64,000 bases of DNA, taken from the NCBI GenBank assembly GCA_027559495.1, contig JAMXSV010000006.1, positions 1,860,001-1,924,000 on the forward strand, given 5' to 3'. The notes beneath the pieces were generated by a model that saw only the letters and a program-made list of their open reading frames with translations, was not told where the DNA came from and searched no databases. The position numbers and the translations under genes are program-made. This DNA is from Aurifilum marmelostoma (Eukaryota; Ascomycota; Sordariomycetes; Diaporthales; Cryphonectriaceae). This document shows positions 44,818 through 54,824 of the stretch, piece after piece (position 1 is the stretch's first letter; every line of letters starts with the position of its first letter).

Positions 44818-46012
44818 GATGCTAGACCTCCGCACTTATAAAGGATGTGCAAGTCCTGAACAGGGACGATAGATTGTATCTTGAGAAAGTGAAGGATCGT
44901 CTTGTGAGATGAGCCTCGAGAATGTTGCGATTGACCGCTCAGACACAGCAATCAAGGACCGACAAAAGGTGGCCAAGGACCTCGAGATACAGTACCAAAC
45001 GGACTTGACCAAATACGACGTGAGGAAATGGTCAGCCAACCGAACCATGAAACAATAAATCTTCGCGGGTTCCTACGAACTGCCCTGTGATAAGCCCTGG
45101 TTTAATACATGCTCTTCCGTGTCTGTCGTGTTCCTCCTATCAGACAGATAGTAAGCCTGTCTGGGTTGCATGTCAGATTGTGGGCCCGTGGCTGCGTTCA
45201 ACCTAGGTTTAGGTTTGATCCCAGGATCGGGGCATTGCCAATGATGTCTTTCAGGGCTATCTGCTTATCGCTACGAAGTATCCGGTGGCCGTCGCCTCTC
45301 AAGATTCATATACACACTATATGTACTACTATGATAGTACAACGGCTAAATAGGTACGATAGTAATCATCTCTCAGGCTTGGCCTGCCCAGCCCCTTGCT
45401 CGGATCAACGCTTCTCTTAATCGTTCCTGGGCCCTTGGAAGGGCCAGTATCAAGCTTTGCGCCCACTTGTTCATGCACTAATTTCCAAAGAGTAGGATAA
45501 CAATCTCAAATACTTCGGCAAACATGATAGTGCCTGAACCGTCCAGGCCCTTATCGTACGTAACGCTTGGGGCAGATCAGCGCCCAGAGACCCCATCATG
45601 GAGAAGTACTGAGGGCAATTCCTCATAATTACAGCAGATCCATCTGTCAATCTCTTCACCGGCCTGCTGCCCTTTTTCCCCCTCGGCCTAGTGTAGTCAC
45701 ATATCCTTGTGCGCTGGACAATGATTCCATGCAGCGAGCAGGCCCCCTGTACGGTCACCTTCCTAATCTAGCGAGAGCTGCTTAATAACATGCACGGGAA
45801 TAGTAATCTGATAATGACCATAAGTAGCTTCGACGTCTGCTCGTGGGCAGAAGTAGTATCGGGCTCCGCTGTGATCATTGCTTGGATAGACATCCTTTCT
45901 TCCCTCAGGCCAAGCTTGAAATATCCTTGTTGCCCGAGCTACTGCGTTCGCCTATGGTCCTACTGGTGTCCCTCAGGACTACTTTCCACTCCTTTTCGAG
46001 GAGAATGGAGGT
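44818..46012. other. Intergenic region upstream of the NCS1 permease
   Basis: 1.2 kb, AT-richer, no gene seen. It contains the promoter of the minus-strand permease and then merges into the decayed region. Confidence 0.5.
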
Positions 46013-46262
46013 CAGTGTCTTCTGATAAGTTCGCCCACGTGCTCCTGGATCTCCTGGATAGCGTGTGCCTCCGCTTTTTGCTGTACCTCGAGCTTCGCCA
46101 CCTCTTCAGTCAACGACTCAACCAGCCGCCGCACTCTGACCAGATTCTCTCTCTTCCTTTCCAATTTCTCTCGTGTTTGGGCAGAGACTTCTGCAAGGTG
46201 CTTTGCCTTGTCTTTTACACTGCGCAGTTCGTCGAGTTTCGCTTTTTTCGTCGGCTTCAGAA
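46013..46262 (-). pseudogene. Relic coding fragment, coiled-coil type
   Basis: About 80 open codons on the minus strand, preceded by a stop and lacking an ATG at the left edge. The translation is strongly heptad-like and charged (TKKAKLDELRSVKDKAKHLAE ... LVESLTEEVAKLEVQQKAEA), which is unlikely by chance and looks like a long alpha-helical coiled coil. It lies immediately downstream, same strand, of the broken helicase and may be part of the same dead gene or of a neighbour. No parent gene recognised. Confidence 0.4.
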
Positions 46263-46299
46263 TTCCTCACTATGACCTCATGAAAACGTGGAAATGGTT

Positions 46300-47105
46300 A
46301 GGCGAGGCAAAAGCAAAGCCAGACCAACATGAAAGGCTAGCATAGACGATTTGAACAGGATATGATCGGCCAGCCCCGGGTACATTGAGGGGCGAAACAC
46401 GCTCGGGATTGCCAAAGAAGTCTCGCAACTTGTCAGTAATGAAATTCGCGGACATGATCACAACCTTGAGGCCCTTTCGGCGGCGCCGAAGGTCTTTCTA
46501 GGCTCAAAATGACATCAGTAGCGCTGGTGCCCTCGTGGGCCTCGTCGACCAGGACACGGCGGACCTTTGCCAGGTCGGGGTCTCCTTCGAGCTTCACTAA
46601 GGATGCCGTTCGTGCAGTACATCGTGAGGGCGCTGAGGTTGCGCATCATGGCGCCATGATAAGCGCAGCAAACCTCTTCATCGCAGGTGATACTGGGTTC
46701 CCAACTCTTGGGCCAACCTGAGTGGCCACACTGCTGGCAGCAACTCGACGAGGCTGAGTAAAAATGATCTCTCCTGTGTGATGCCCTTCTTAGCCACTTG
46801 GAGTCGCTCAGAGTGCAGGCTGCGGCATTATCATGAGCGTGCGTACGTTCGAGGCGTTCTCGAGGCTTGAATGGTGGTCAATCAATGACAAGTTCTTGGA
46901 CAAAAATGGGAAGCTGGGTCACCCATTATTCTCACAGATCACCAGGACCTGCCCGTCACCTTGCTAATGGCGCAGGAATTCGGCTTGGGCAGGCTCCTGG
47001 TTGACTGGAAGACGTCGCCTTTCTTGGAGGAGCTTGTAGTACTCGACTGGCCGATGAGCGAGCTGGTAGACAGCTCCGCGAGGTTGCGCAGGTCAGCAAC
47101 GGTGA
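46300..47105 (-). pseudogene. DEAH-box RNA helicase relic (frameshifted, stop-interrupted)
   Basis: Reading 47105 to 46300 on the minus strand, helicase motifs appear in correct order but in different frames. The pre-motif region is VEYYKLLQERRRLPVN, followed by an in-frame stop after AEFLRH. A ruined motif I (VICENNG, a frame change, then TQLPIFVQELVID) is near 46943-46880. Motif Ia is IIFTQPRRVAASSVATQVG (46772-46712). Motif II is RRVLVDEAHEGTSATD (46564-46512). Motif III is KVVIMSANF (46467-46441), SAT having become SAN, followed by DKLRDFFGNPERVS and AGRSYPVQIVY. At least three frame changes and one or more stops show it is not functional. The C-terminal helicase half (motifs IV-VI) was not found in the flanking sequence. 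Parent family: DHX/Prp-type DEAH helicases. Confidence 0.75.
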
Positions 47106-47519
47106 TGGTTCGAGGGCCCCGATTGCTTGGAGGAGGACATTCTGATGGATTTCTCGCGTTGTTGAGACGGTTCGATTCCGCCACGGCTAGGTTCTCGCTC
47201 GCTACTAAAATAGTTAGTTGAGATGCGGACAGCCTTGTCCCACCGAGGGCAGGTGCGAAGCGAAACCCCAGCCCCTGCCTTGTCATTTTGATTGGTTCTT
47301 TAGATATTCAGCCCACTTCAACATCATTCTGCCTCTCGCTTATAACTAAGCTTTCTTCTGCAAACAAGTCACTTCCGCCTTCGATTTCCGAACAACCACC
47401 GGCAGAACATCATGATCACAACCTGTTCGGGTCAAAATATAAGAGAGATCCCATAATGGTATTGAAGGGTCAGGCAATTATATTCTCCATAGTAGGTGCC
47501 AATCTGAGGCTAATCAGCG

Positions 47520-48300
47520 AAAGTCTCACAGTATTGGCAAAAGAAAGTCAAGCTCGAGCGCCTGCAGGCACTGAACCTTCTCAAACGACAATTCCGATCT
47601 TCGTGGGCTTCCAGCCTAGACAATTCTAACCGAAAGAGGCTGGAGCTGGCTACCCAAGGTTTGATCAGACCAGTGACGCTATTCAACGGGGCGAAAACAT
47701 CACCCCAGAAACTTGTCCGCCAGGAGCTATCTCCGCCTGGAGTCCAGATGCGAACAGAGAATGCGTGACCGAGCTATGTGCCTCAAATATGTTAACCCAA
47801 CGCAAAACCTCTGCCCCCCGAGGCTGAGGCTCCTTACAAGAACCTGGACATGAACTTGAAAGACGTCACCGCTGCCATCGATAAGGCATTGGCTTCTGTC
47901 ACGAATGTCACCGGATGAATCAAGAAACTTTGTTGAGCAGTACTTAGTCACAGCGTCATAGTTTCACCTTCCTGCACCAGCTGCACAATGCCAGGCACCT
48001 CACCAATCGCCTGATGTCTATGATGGAGACGATCTAGGGTCATAGGTACACGAAAACTGTGCTCGGAAACGAGTGTTGCCATCAGGCTCTGAGCTCTTGA
48101 TTAATTATACGATGTTCAACTTTGCAGCATGCTGATGTTGACGAATGCCGAAGGCCTGGCAACCGCGGCGTCGAAGGCAAAACTGGCAGCGATGGGTTTT
48201 GCGCGACTCGAAGCTCGTGCAACGGAGCTGGCTTTTCACCCCAAGTCTGTGCTTCGTTATCCCTCGTTTCCTGTCGGTCTTATGATACAGCACGCTTAGG
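47520..48300 (+). pseudogene. Two further coding-like relic fragments, family unknown
   Basis: Plus-strand open stretches without good starts. At about 47524-47760 the translation runs VSQYWQKKVKLERLQALNLL ... LIRPVTLFNGAKTSPQKLVR and then a stop. At about 48130-48300 it runs LTNAEGLATAASKAKLAAMG ... FHPKSVLRYPSF and then a stop. The composition (helical, Ala/Lys/Leu-rich) looks protein-like, unlike the surrounding intergenic DNA. I cannot assign a family. They may be debris of one or more dead genes, possibly of the same event as the helicase relic. Confidence 0.3.
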
Positions 48301-51092
48301 CTGACAGGGCTCTTGCCTGTTTTTTATACAAGTGTTTGTCCTCGCCCTTTCTTAATGCAACGACGTCCGGGTTTTCGTTTATTAGAACCAGTAGTTGGTA
48401 GAAAGATGAAACAGAGACGCTTTTCACTTTCTTCTGTACCTAACAAATATTATAACAATTTTCAGCATTCAAAGCTGTGCAACCCACGAAGAGACAAACA
48501 AGTGTTCAGATAGGCATAAGCCATGCTTAGTGAATTACCAACCCTTACATATGCTTGATAAATCTTTACGCGTTTGGCCAGCCAGTGCTGTTACAGTGGT
48601 ACATACATGCCAAAAGAGTTCCAAAGGAGCCCAGACGAAGTTTTCGCATCGACATGCTGTTCTTTTGTGCGCTCCCGGGCTAAGAGGCATTCAGCTAGGC
48701 GTCGCATCAACTTGGAAGGCAAAGCCAGAAAGGAGATGCCAAAATGCGCTGATCGTGCCTCCAGCGTTACATTCAATGGAGCAGGACCTCTGATGGGAAC
48801 CTTCGCGGCGGAGACGTGACGTTGAAAAGAAGACACCCCGGGACGATCCGGCCTTTGGGCCCTAGATCATTGTGCAGGTAACATTTGACTACAGTGTGCG
48901 GTTTAGTGCGGCCAGGGCTTCTAGCAACTTCCGTCCCTGTGGCTTATACCATGTACAGACGACACCAGGGGTTACATACTATAGTGGTCGGGGTGTTGCT
49001 TCGTAGAGCATAGTACAACGAACATGTGGAGAAGAAGGGGGCGAGGATCGTCAAAATTTCGCTAAGGTCTAGTCAGCTGTCACTGCAACCTAGCCTCCAC
49101 AGCGCCGGCGATCCAATACAGGCTGGATGGACGACTGAGATTCAGTATTATTGTAATCATATGTACTCGCAGTCCTTGTCAAAAAAATACTTCTCCGTAT
49201 TCGCACTACTTACCTGTGGCTCCCAGTTGATCCCTATGCAATAAGTCTTGAAGCCAGCGCCTGGATCAATTAGATCTAAAAAGAATATAGCCATTCCTAG
49301 CGGAGCGGCCAGTCTTCTGTATGAAACAAGCCCAAGATAGGATATCCGAGGACTAGTCAGCTATACGATGAATAATTTTCACAAACTGAGATATTCTGTA
49401 GAAGAGCTCAGGCGTTCGTAAGCTTCGGACTCCGAGAGGCCAGGATGTCATTCTCGATCTCGCCGTGTTGAGAAGAAGGATGGAAATTGGCGTACGTGCT
49501 GAGGTAGTGGTAGGTAATTGTAAGGATGCCGTACCCTGCCAATGATCGTCCACGGACTAGGTTGCGTTGTGAACGAAACGAACCATTGATGATGAACTCA
49601 ATTGAAAACACAACATGTGATATTCCCTCTTTTGTTGGCTGCTTGAGCATGGAATTTGTTATTTTTTTCTTCTTGTCTTTTTCATTTGAAGAGTTCCACA
49701 TCTTCCAAGCCGCCCATCCGTCCGTCGCGGTATCACAAAACAATGGGAAACCGGCGGGGCAAAAAGCATTGAGCCACTTTCTTGATATGCGGTGTGTGTA
49801 TTTTATTTTTTATTTTTTATTTTTTCCCTTCTCATTATGCCCTCCAGTATTCACATCAATACAAGCGGTGACTCGGAGATCTCCACTCTGTCACAGATTC
49901 AAACCATGACAAATTTATGCATGAGCCATTGTTACCGTGCTTCAATGCATTGCAAAACCCTCGAACCCAGTATTCCAGCTCATATCTTCTGCTCCTGTAT
50001 CGCATCATTGCGCATGCAAGTCTTGGCCCTTTTTCTTTCTTCTTTTTTTCTTTCTTTGGTACATCTCGTCTTGGCCAATGAGCACTATAATCGCACTCAT
50101 TTCTAGGCCCCTCAATTTTTAGCTGCATAGAGCACTAAGGCATATGTTTCTTCCTCTTATCTAACTTTTGACATGACATGTGTCAAATTTTCCTATCGTG
50201 AACCACAAGTACCATAGTCGAGATCGCCGGCGAGTCACTAGCCTCCAGTCAGCCCCCCACTTTGTTTGTGCATCATATGATCATCCAAGGACCCATCCAG
50301 CTTCGGAGACTTGGCCCGAAGAACCAAAGCGCCCTCTGCAGAACACGGTCTAGAGGACGCCTCAGGAAAATATTTTGTCTTGTCAGATCCCGAAACGGCC
50401 GTTCAAGGAGAATAAACCGCCCCTCCCCCGAGAAATCAAGGAAGTTTCAGCTCTGGTCGCGAGCACGAGCCAGGACCCTTTTGGACACGGCGGGAATAAA
50501 AAGGAAAGAGAAAAACAAGGAAATTTGGTAGCGATTCTCACTGGAATGGATTCCACAAGGCAGGAAGGAACTGTTCTCTCTCTCTCTCTCTTGCTTTTCC
50601 TCCCCGCTTCTTTTCGTCTTGTACCCACAAGTGCGGGCAGGTATAACCTAGCTAGTACGTTTCGATGCTCTATCAGCGAGATGAAAACCTCCTTTTCTGG
50701 GAGGGGTTGCCTGGAGCGTCTCGAAATTATTCTCCACGGACAATTCTTGCCGCTGGCCGGCTGAACCTCGCTCGCTTGTTCCTCATAAGGCTGCTATTTA
50801 CTGCTGTGGTGCAAAGTAAGCAGGGAATCAGCTTTTTGACTTTACAAGTCTTGTTCATACCAAGACAGAAAAAAAAAAAGGAAAAAACTCCAACGACAAC
50901 CCACAACCAACTGCGGGATCTTGAGAAAGTACAAGAGACGAAAGTTGAATAGACACGAAAGGAAAGAAAAAAACAAGGTCACGAGGTTGGTCTATACGGC
51001 GTGCTTCGGAACAGGTTACGCTGGTCCGAGAGCAAGCAAAAAGAGAGAGAGAGAGAGAGAGAGAGAGGAAGAAAGAGGAGAAACAAATCAAC
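48301..51092. other. Gene-poor region upstream of the alpha/beta hydrolase
   Basis: 2.8 kb without a supportable gene, AT-richer up to about 50.2 kb. It becomes purine/pyrimidine-biased near 50.5-51.09 kb with an (AG)13 repeat at 51042-51067, only 26 nt before the hydrolase ATG. Confidence 0.5.
51042..51067. repeat. (AG)13 microsatellite in hydrolase 5' leader
   Basis: Uninterrupted AG/GA dinucleotide repeat ending 26 nt upstream of the alpha/beta hydrolase start codon, so probably within its 5' untranslated region. Confidence 0.8.
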
Positions 51093-52061
51093 ATGCAGGA
51101 GCCACGAAACCAGAGGAGGCCTAGTACGAGATCACTCTCAGTCTCTGCGTCCGTAGGAGGCGGTTTCTCGGACGCAGACAGCATCCACACGATCACGACA
51201 TCTACCGGCTCGACCTCGACGGCGATCAAGGGAGGCAGGCCGCCCATGTTCTTCCACGAGATGAACCCTTACGCGCCCGAGACGATCGTCATGCTTCATG
51301 TCCTCTTCAGCTGCTCGCTCGAGTGGAAGCAGGTGGCGCCCAAGCTCACCGAGTACCACCTCCTCATCCCGGATTTCCCCTGCCACTCGGCCAGCAAGGA
51401 CACCTGCCGGAAGGAGGACTTTTCGCTGGAGCTCGTCGCGGATCATGTGGCGGACATGATCCGCCAGAAGGCGCACGACGGCCGCGCACACCTTGTCGGT
51501 GTGTCCACGGGCGGTTTCGTGGCGCTGGAGCTGATCAGGAAGTATCCGGAGCTCGTCGGTACCGTCTTCATCTCTGGGGCGTGGCCCTTCACGGGCATGC
51601 GCGCTGCGGTCGCGAGGACCCCGCGCCTGACGTACTCGGCCGTGTGGGCACTTCTCCACTCACCAGGTTACCTCTTCTTCAGGGCTTCTGGTTTCAAGAG
51701 CGAGTATCAGAACGAGGAGCTGCTGACCGAGATCAAGAAGAACGGCAGCTCACGGCTCATCAAGGGTTGTAACATGGCCATCTGGGACGAGCAGAGACTG
51801 ATCGAGGCCGCCAGGTCCGACAAGCGGATCTGCTTAGTGGCGGGCGGCAAAGGCCATGATTTTTTGCCCGAGGCAACGCAGGCCGCCAAGACGCTGACAG
51901 AACACAGCAACGGCGGCCCGGGCACCGAGTGTCGCGTGTTTCTTGTTCGTGACGCGATTCACGCCTGGAATCTTTCCCTGCCCAAGCTTTTTGCCAGCGG
52001 CGTTCAGGCATGGCTCCGACGCCAGGAGCTGCCAGATGATTTCGAAAGGATACCATTTTAG
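51093..52061 (+). CDS. Alpha/beta hydrolase (single exon)
   Basis: 322 aa, no intron. The nucleophile elbow is GVSTGGFVAL with Ser138. The oxyanion-side loop is in the IVMLHVLFSCSLEWKQVAPKL region. The catalytic His is H290 in RDAIHAWNLSLP. The acid is probably the Asp in GGKGHDFLP. The strand-helix-strand order fits a serine hydrolase/esterase of the alpha/beta superfamily. The first 45 residues are Ser/Arg/Thr-rich and not part of the fold, so a start farther in (near residue 50) cannot be excluded. Substrate unknown. Ester-hydrolysing enzymes of this fold commonly act after Baeyer-Villiger monooxygenases; here the BVMO is 12.5 kb away with the relic region in between. Followed 565 nt downstream, same strand, by an aldo/keto reductase. 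Confidence 0.85.
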   Translation: MQEPRNQRRPSTRSLSVSASVGGGFSDADSIHTITTSTGSTSTAIKGGRPPMFFHEMNPYAPETIVMLHVLFSCSLEWKQVAPKLTEYHLLIPDFPCHSASKDTCRKEDFSLELVADHVADMIRQKAHDGRAHLVGVSTGGFVALELIRKYPELVGTVFISGAWPFTGMRAAVARTPRLTYSAVWALLHSPGYLFFRASGFKSEYQNEELLTEIKKNGSSRLIKGCNMAIWDEQRLIEAARSDKRICLVAGGKGHDFLPEATQAAKTLTEHSNGGPGTECRVFLVRDAIHAWNLSLPKLFASGVQAWLRRQELPDDFERIPF

Positions 52062-52625
52062 GACACCTTCGTTAAGCTTCACCCTAGCCAAGGCCTTGCA
52101 ACTCTCCCCTCCTTTCGGGATTCCAGTTACGATGGTTCCTTTTCAACCTAAAACCGCTGCACACGGAGATATCGAACCGAGCACCCATCCAGGACTCCTT
52201 GGAACAATGAGAGATGCCCAGCCTTTTCTTTACAGCTCCCTCGTGACCTCCCGGCCAATAGACACAAGAGACAGCCATCCGAGAATATTTTGGCTCAGAC
52301 CTGGCTGATGTGAACCACCGGCGTTTGGCTGCGGATTTAAGAGAAAACCGGAGCCCTAGCTTGATGGATGTGTATGTACCCCATAGCACCCTCCTCGGCG
52401 CTGGCATGGTGCGAGACTTGGAGGACTGTCCGCTCATACTGGTCCTTTGGACGACAACGGCTATATCAGCGACAGGCGCCACCTGCAGACGGACCCAGAA
52501 TCAAATCATATCACTGTGTGTGTCCACATCGACGACCTGTCTACATCCATCATCGAGATCTCTTTCTCTTTCTCACTGAAATCTGGCGTCTCATCCTTCC
52601 TTACCTCTGTTCCGGGCTCGTCACC
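52062..52625. other. Intergenic region between hydrolase and aldo/keto reductase
   Basis: 564 nt, no gene. Last 80 nt pyrimidine-rich (TCTCTTTCTCTTTCTC), as expected before a fungal start codon. Confidence 0.5.
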
Positions 52626-53982
52626 ATGTCTCGACGTCTACCTCCTGTCGCCGTTGCACCTGCCTCGCCGCTCAGTCGGCATCGTCAGCTGTCGCCCTCT
52701 GCAGCTATCCGAGTATCGCCAATCTGTCTAGGGGCGATGAACTTTGGCCGAGTCGGCAAGGAGAGCATGGGAGAGTGCACCAAGGAGACTGCCTTCAGCA
52801 TCCTGGACTACTTCTGTATGTCTTCTCTGTGAGATGCCAATGGCTGGATGTGTCGTTAACGATGAGAAATCTCAGACTCCCAGGGCGGCAATTTCATTGA
52901 CACCGCCAACGCGTACCAGGATGGAGAGTCCGAAGAGTGGCTCGGCGAGTGGATGGCAGTGCGCGACAACCGTGACGAGATGGTGATTGCTACCAAGTAT
53001 ACGGGCCCCTTCGTGGGCGCGCAGGTCAACAAGAAGGGCATCATCAGGAGCAACCTGGGAGGAAACTCCACCAAGTCGATGAAGCTGTCGCTCGAGTACT
53101 CGCTGAAGAGGCTGGGGACGACCTATGTGGACATCTTTTACGTCCACTGGTGGGACTATACGACCACAGTCGAGGAGCTCATGCACAGCCTGAATGATCT
53201 GGTCGTTGCGGGGAAGGTCCTTTATCTGGGCATCTCGGACACGCCAGCTTGGGTGGTATCCAAAGCAAACCAGTATGCTCGCATGGCGGGACTCAGACCA
53301 TTCTCAGTTTACCAAGGTCAGTCCTTGTCTTTATTTTCTTTTACTTTTTCTGTCTTCCCTTCTTTCTCGTAGTGCAACTCCCTCAGGACTAGATAGTACG
53401 AGCTGCTGACACAATCAACCAGGCCACTGGAGTGCAGCACTGCGCGATATGGAAAGAGATATCATTCCCATGTGTCTTGACGAGAAGATGGGCATCTGCC
53501 CGTATGCCGTGTTGGGACAGGGCCGTTTCCAATCGGCAGACAGGTACAAGGAGCGCGAAGAGGCAGGCGAGGGAAGGACCATGGGTATGCCCATCTCCCA
53601 GCAGGACCGAAATGTGTCTGCCGCGCTGGACAAGATCGCGAAGGCAAAGGGTGGGGAGACGACACTGCACCATGTCGCTATGGCGTACGCGATGCAGAAG
53701 TTCCCGTACGTGGTCCCGCTTCTCGGGGCGAGGAAGCTGGAGCATGTCAAAAAAAGCATCCCGGGCTTGCAGGTCGCGCTCACAGAGGCCGATATAGACG
53801 AGATCGAGTCGGCCTACCCTTTCAATGCTGGGTTCCCGCACAGTTTCCTTAGCGGAGGCATCTTCGAAGGGAGCGATGTGCCGGCCAAAGGGGCATCTGG
53901 GCCGGATCAAGTCAGGTTGACCAAGATGATGTGCGGTTTCGTCGATTTTGTCGAAGGGCCCAGGCCGATCAAGCCGGCCTGA
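52626..53982 (+). CDS. Aldo/keto reductase, aryl-alcohol dehydrogenase/NorA-like (3 exons)
   Basis: Exons: 52626-52815, 52876-53316, 53423-53982; phase 1 at both junctions; 396 aa. NADPH-dependent TIM-barrel reductase of aldehydes and ketones. The full catalytic tetrad is visible: D72 and Y77 in NFIDTANAYQDGE, K104 in VIATKYTG, H154 in IFYVHWWDY. The length and SPICLGAMNFG opening match the fungal AKR9 group (aryl-alcohol dehydrogenases, norsolorinic acid reductase of aflatoxin producers). Exon 3 carries GHWSAALRDMERDIIPMC, PYAVLGQGRFQ and VPLLGARKLEHVKKSI. The gene is complete and shows no sign of decay. The substrate cannot be predicted. It could reduce carbonyls released by the hydrolase/BVMO route or act independently as a detoxification enzyme. 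Confidence 0.92.
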
Positions 53983-54824
53983 CTGAGGAAGGGCGAGCTT
54001 CTCCTGGCTTAGCAGTCTGATAGCGATGATCCTGATTAATGAGAAATCCCACTCGCTCCTCTTCACTCTGCTCTCACATTGCCCGCCCTTGTGAACTAGA
54101 TCCTGCGGTTGGTAGCGATGAAATTCGTCAGGATTTGAGAGAGGAAGACGGCCATCATCCAGATCAAGATATAGCAAGCCTCGGAGAGTGAGCAGATATG
54201 ACCAAAGTTGGCCACAGGAAACTGTGAAAAATGTCGCCGGAAAATGGGAGAAATGATCAACAGGAAGTGACAAAGAGGATGAGAGGTGTTGGGTTAGATT
54301 TTTGCAGCAAAAAGCTGTCATCGGGGCAGAGAGATGGAGAGGGAAAGTTCTCAGCTTCAAGGCGAGAGTGTGCGGGTAAAGCTACTGTGTAGGTAGGTAC
54401 AAAGTACAGAGTACTATGTACATTGTACCCCGTACCTTCCAGTTATGGGGACGTAGTTGGTACAGAAGATCTGATTACATAATTCTTGGGGGTGCATGCA
54501 AGCTGGGGATGACGTGGGGTTAGATGCTGGTCTAGGCAGTGGTCTGTGCTTTCCATGCCAGCCGCAGGAGGCACCCAGAAAAACTCCAAGAACCTCAACT
54601 CAATTGTGCCTTAGCACCGCCATAGTAATTACTCCATGCAAAAGCATCAGCCCACCACCCTACATTTCTTTACTGCAAGCCATTGCGTGGCCCACCTGAC
54701 CTCTCTACACCACAACAGGACATTTTGAATCTTTCCTTGGTGGTGCTGACAACACAAGAGGCCAGACATCGACAACAACAGGCAATGATGATGTTGTAGG
54801 TGGGCCCTGTTTGGCAAAGCGACC
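53983..54824. other. Intergenic region upstream of COX10
   Basis: 840 nt. A long minus-strand open frame (54360-53389) crosses the aldo/keto reductase end and this spacer; it is a shadow without family features. No gene called. Confidence 0.55.

Noticed and set aside
53389..54360. 323-codon minus-strand open frame
   Set aside because: Overlaps the last exon of the aldo/keto reductase in antisense and continues into spacer DNA; no family features.
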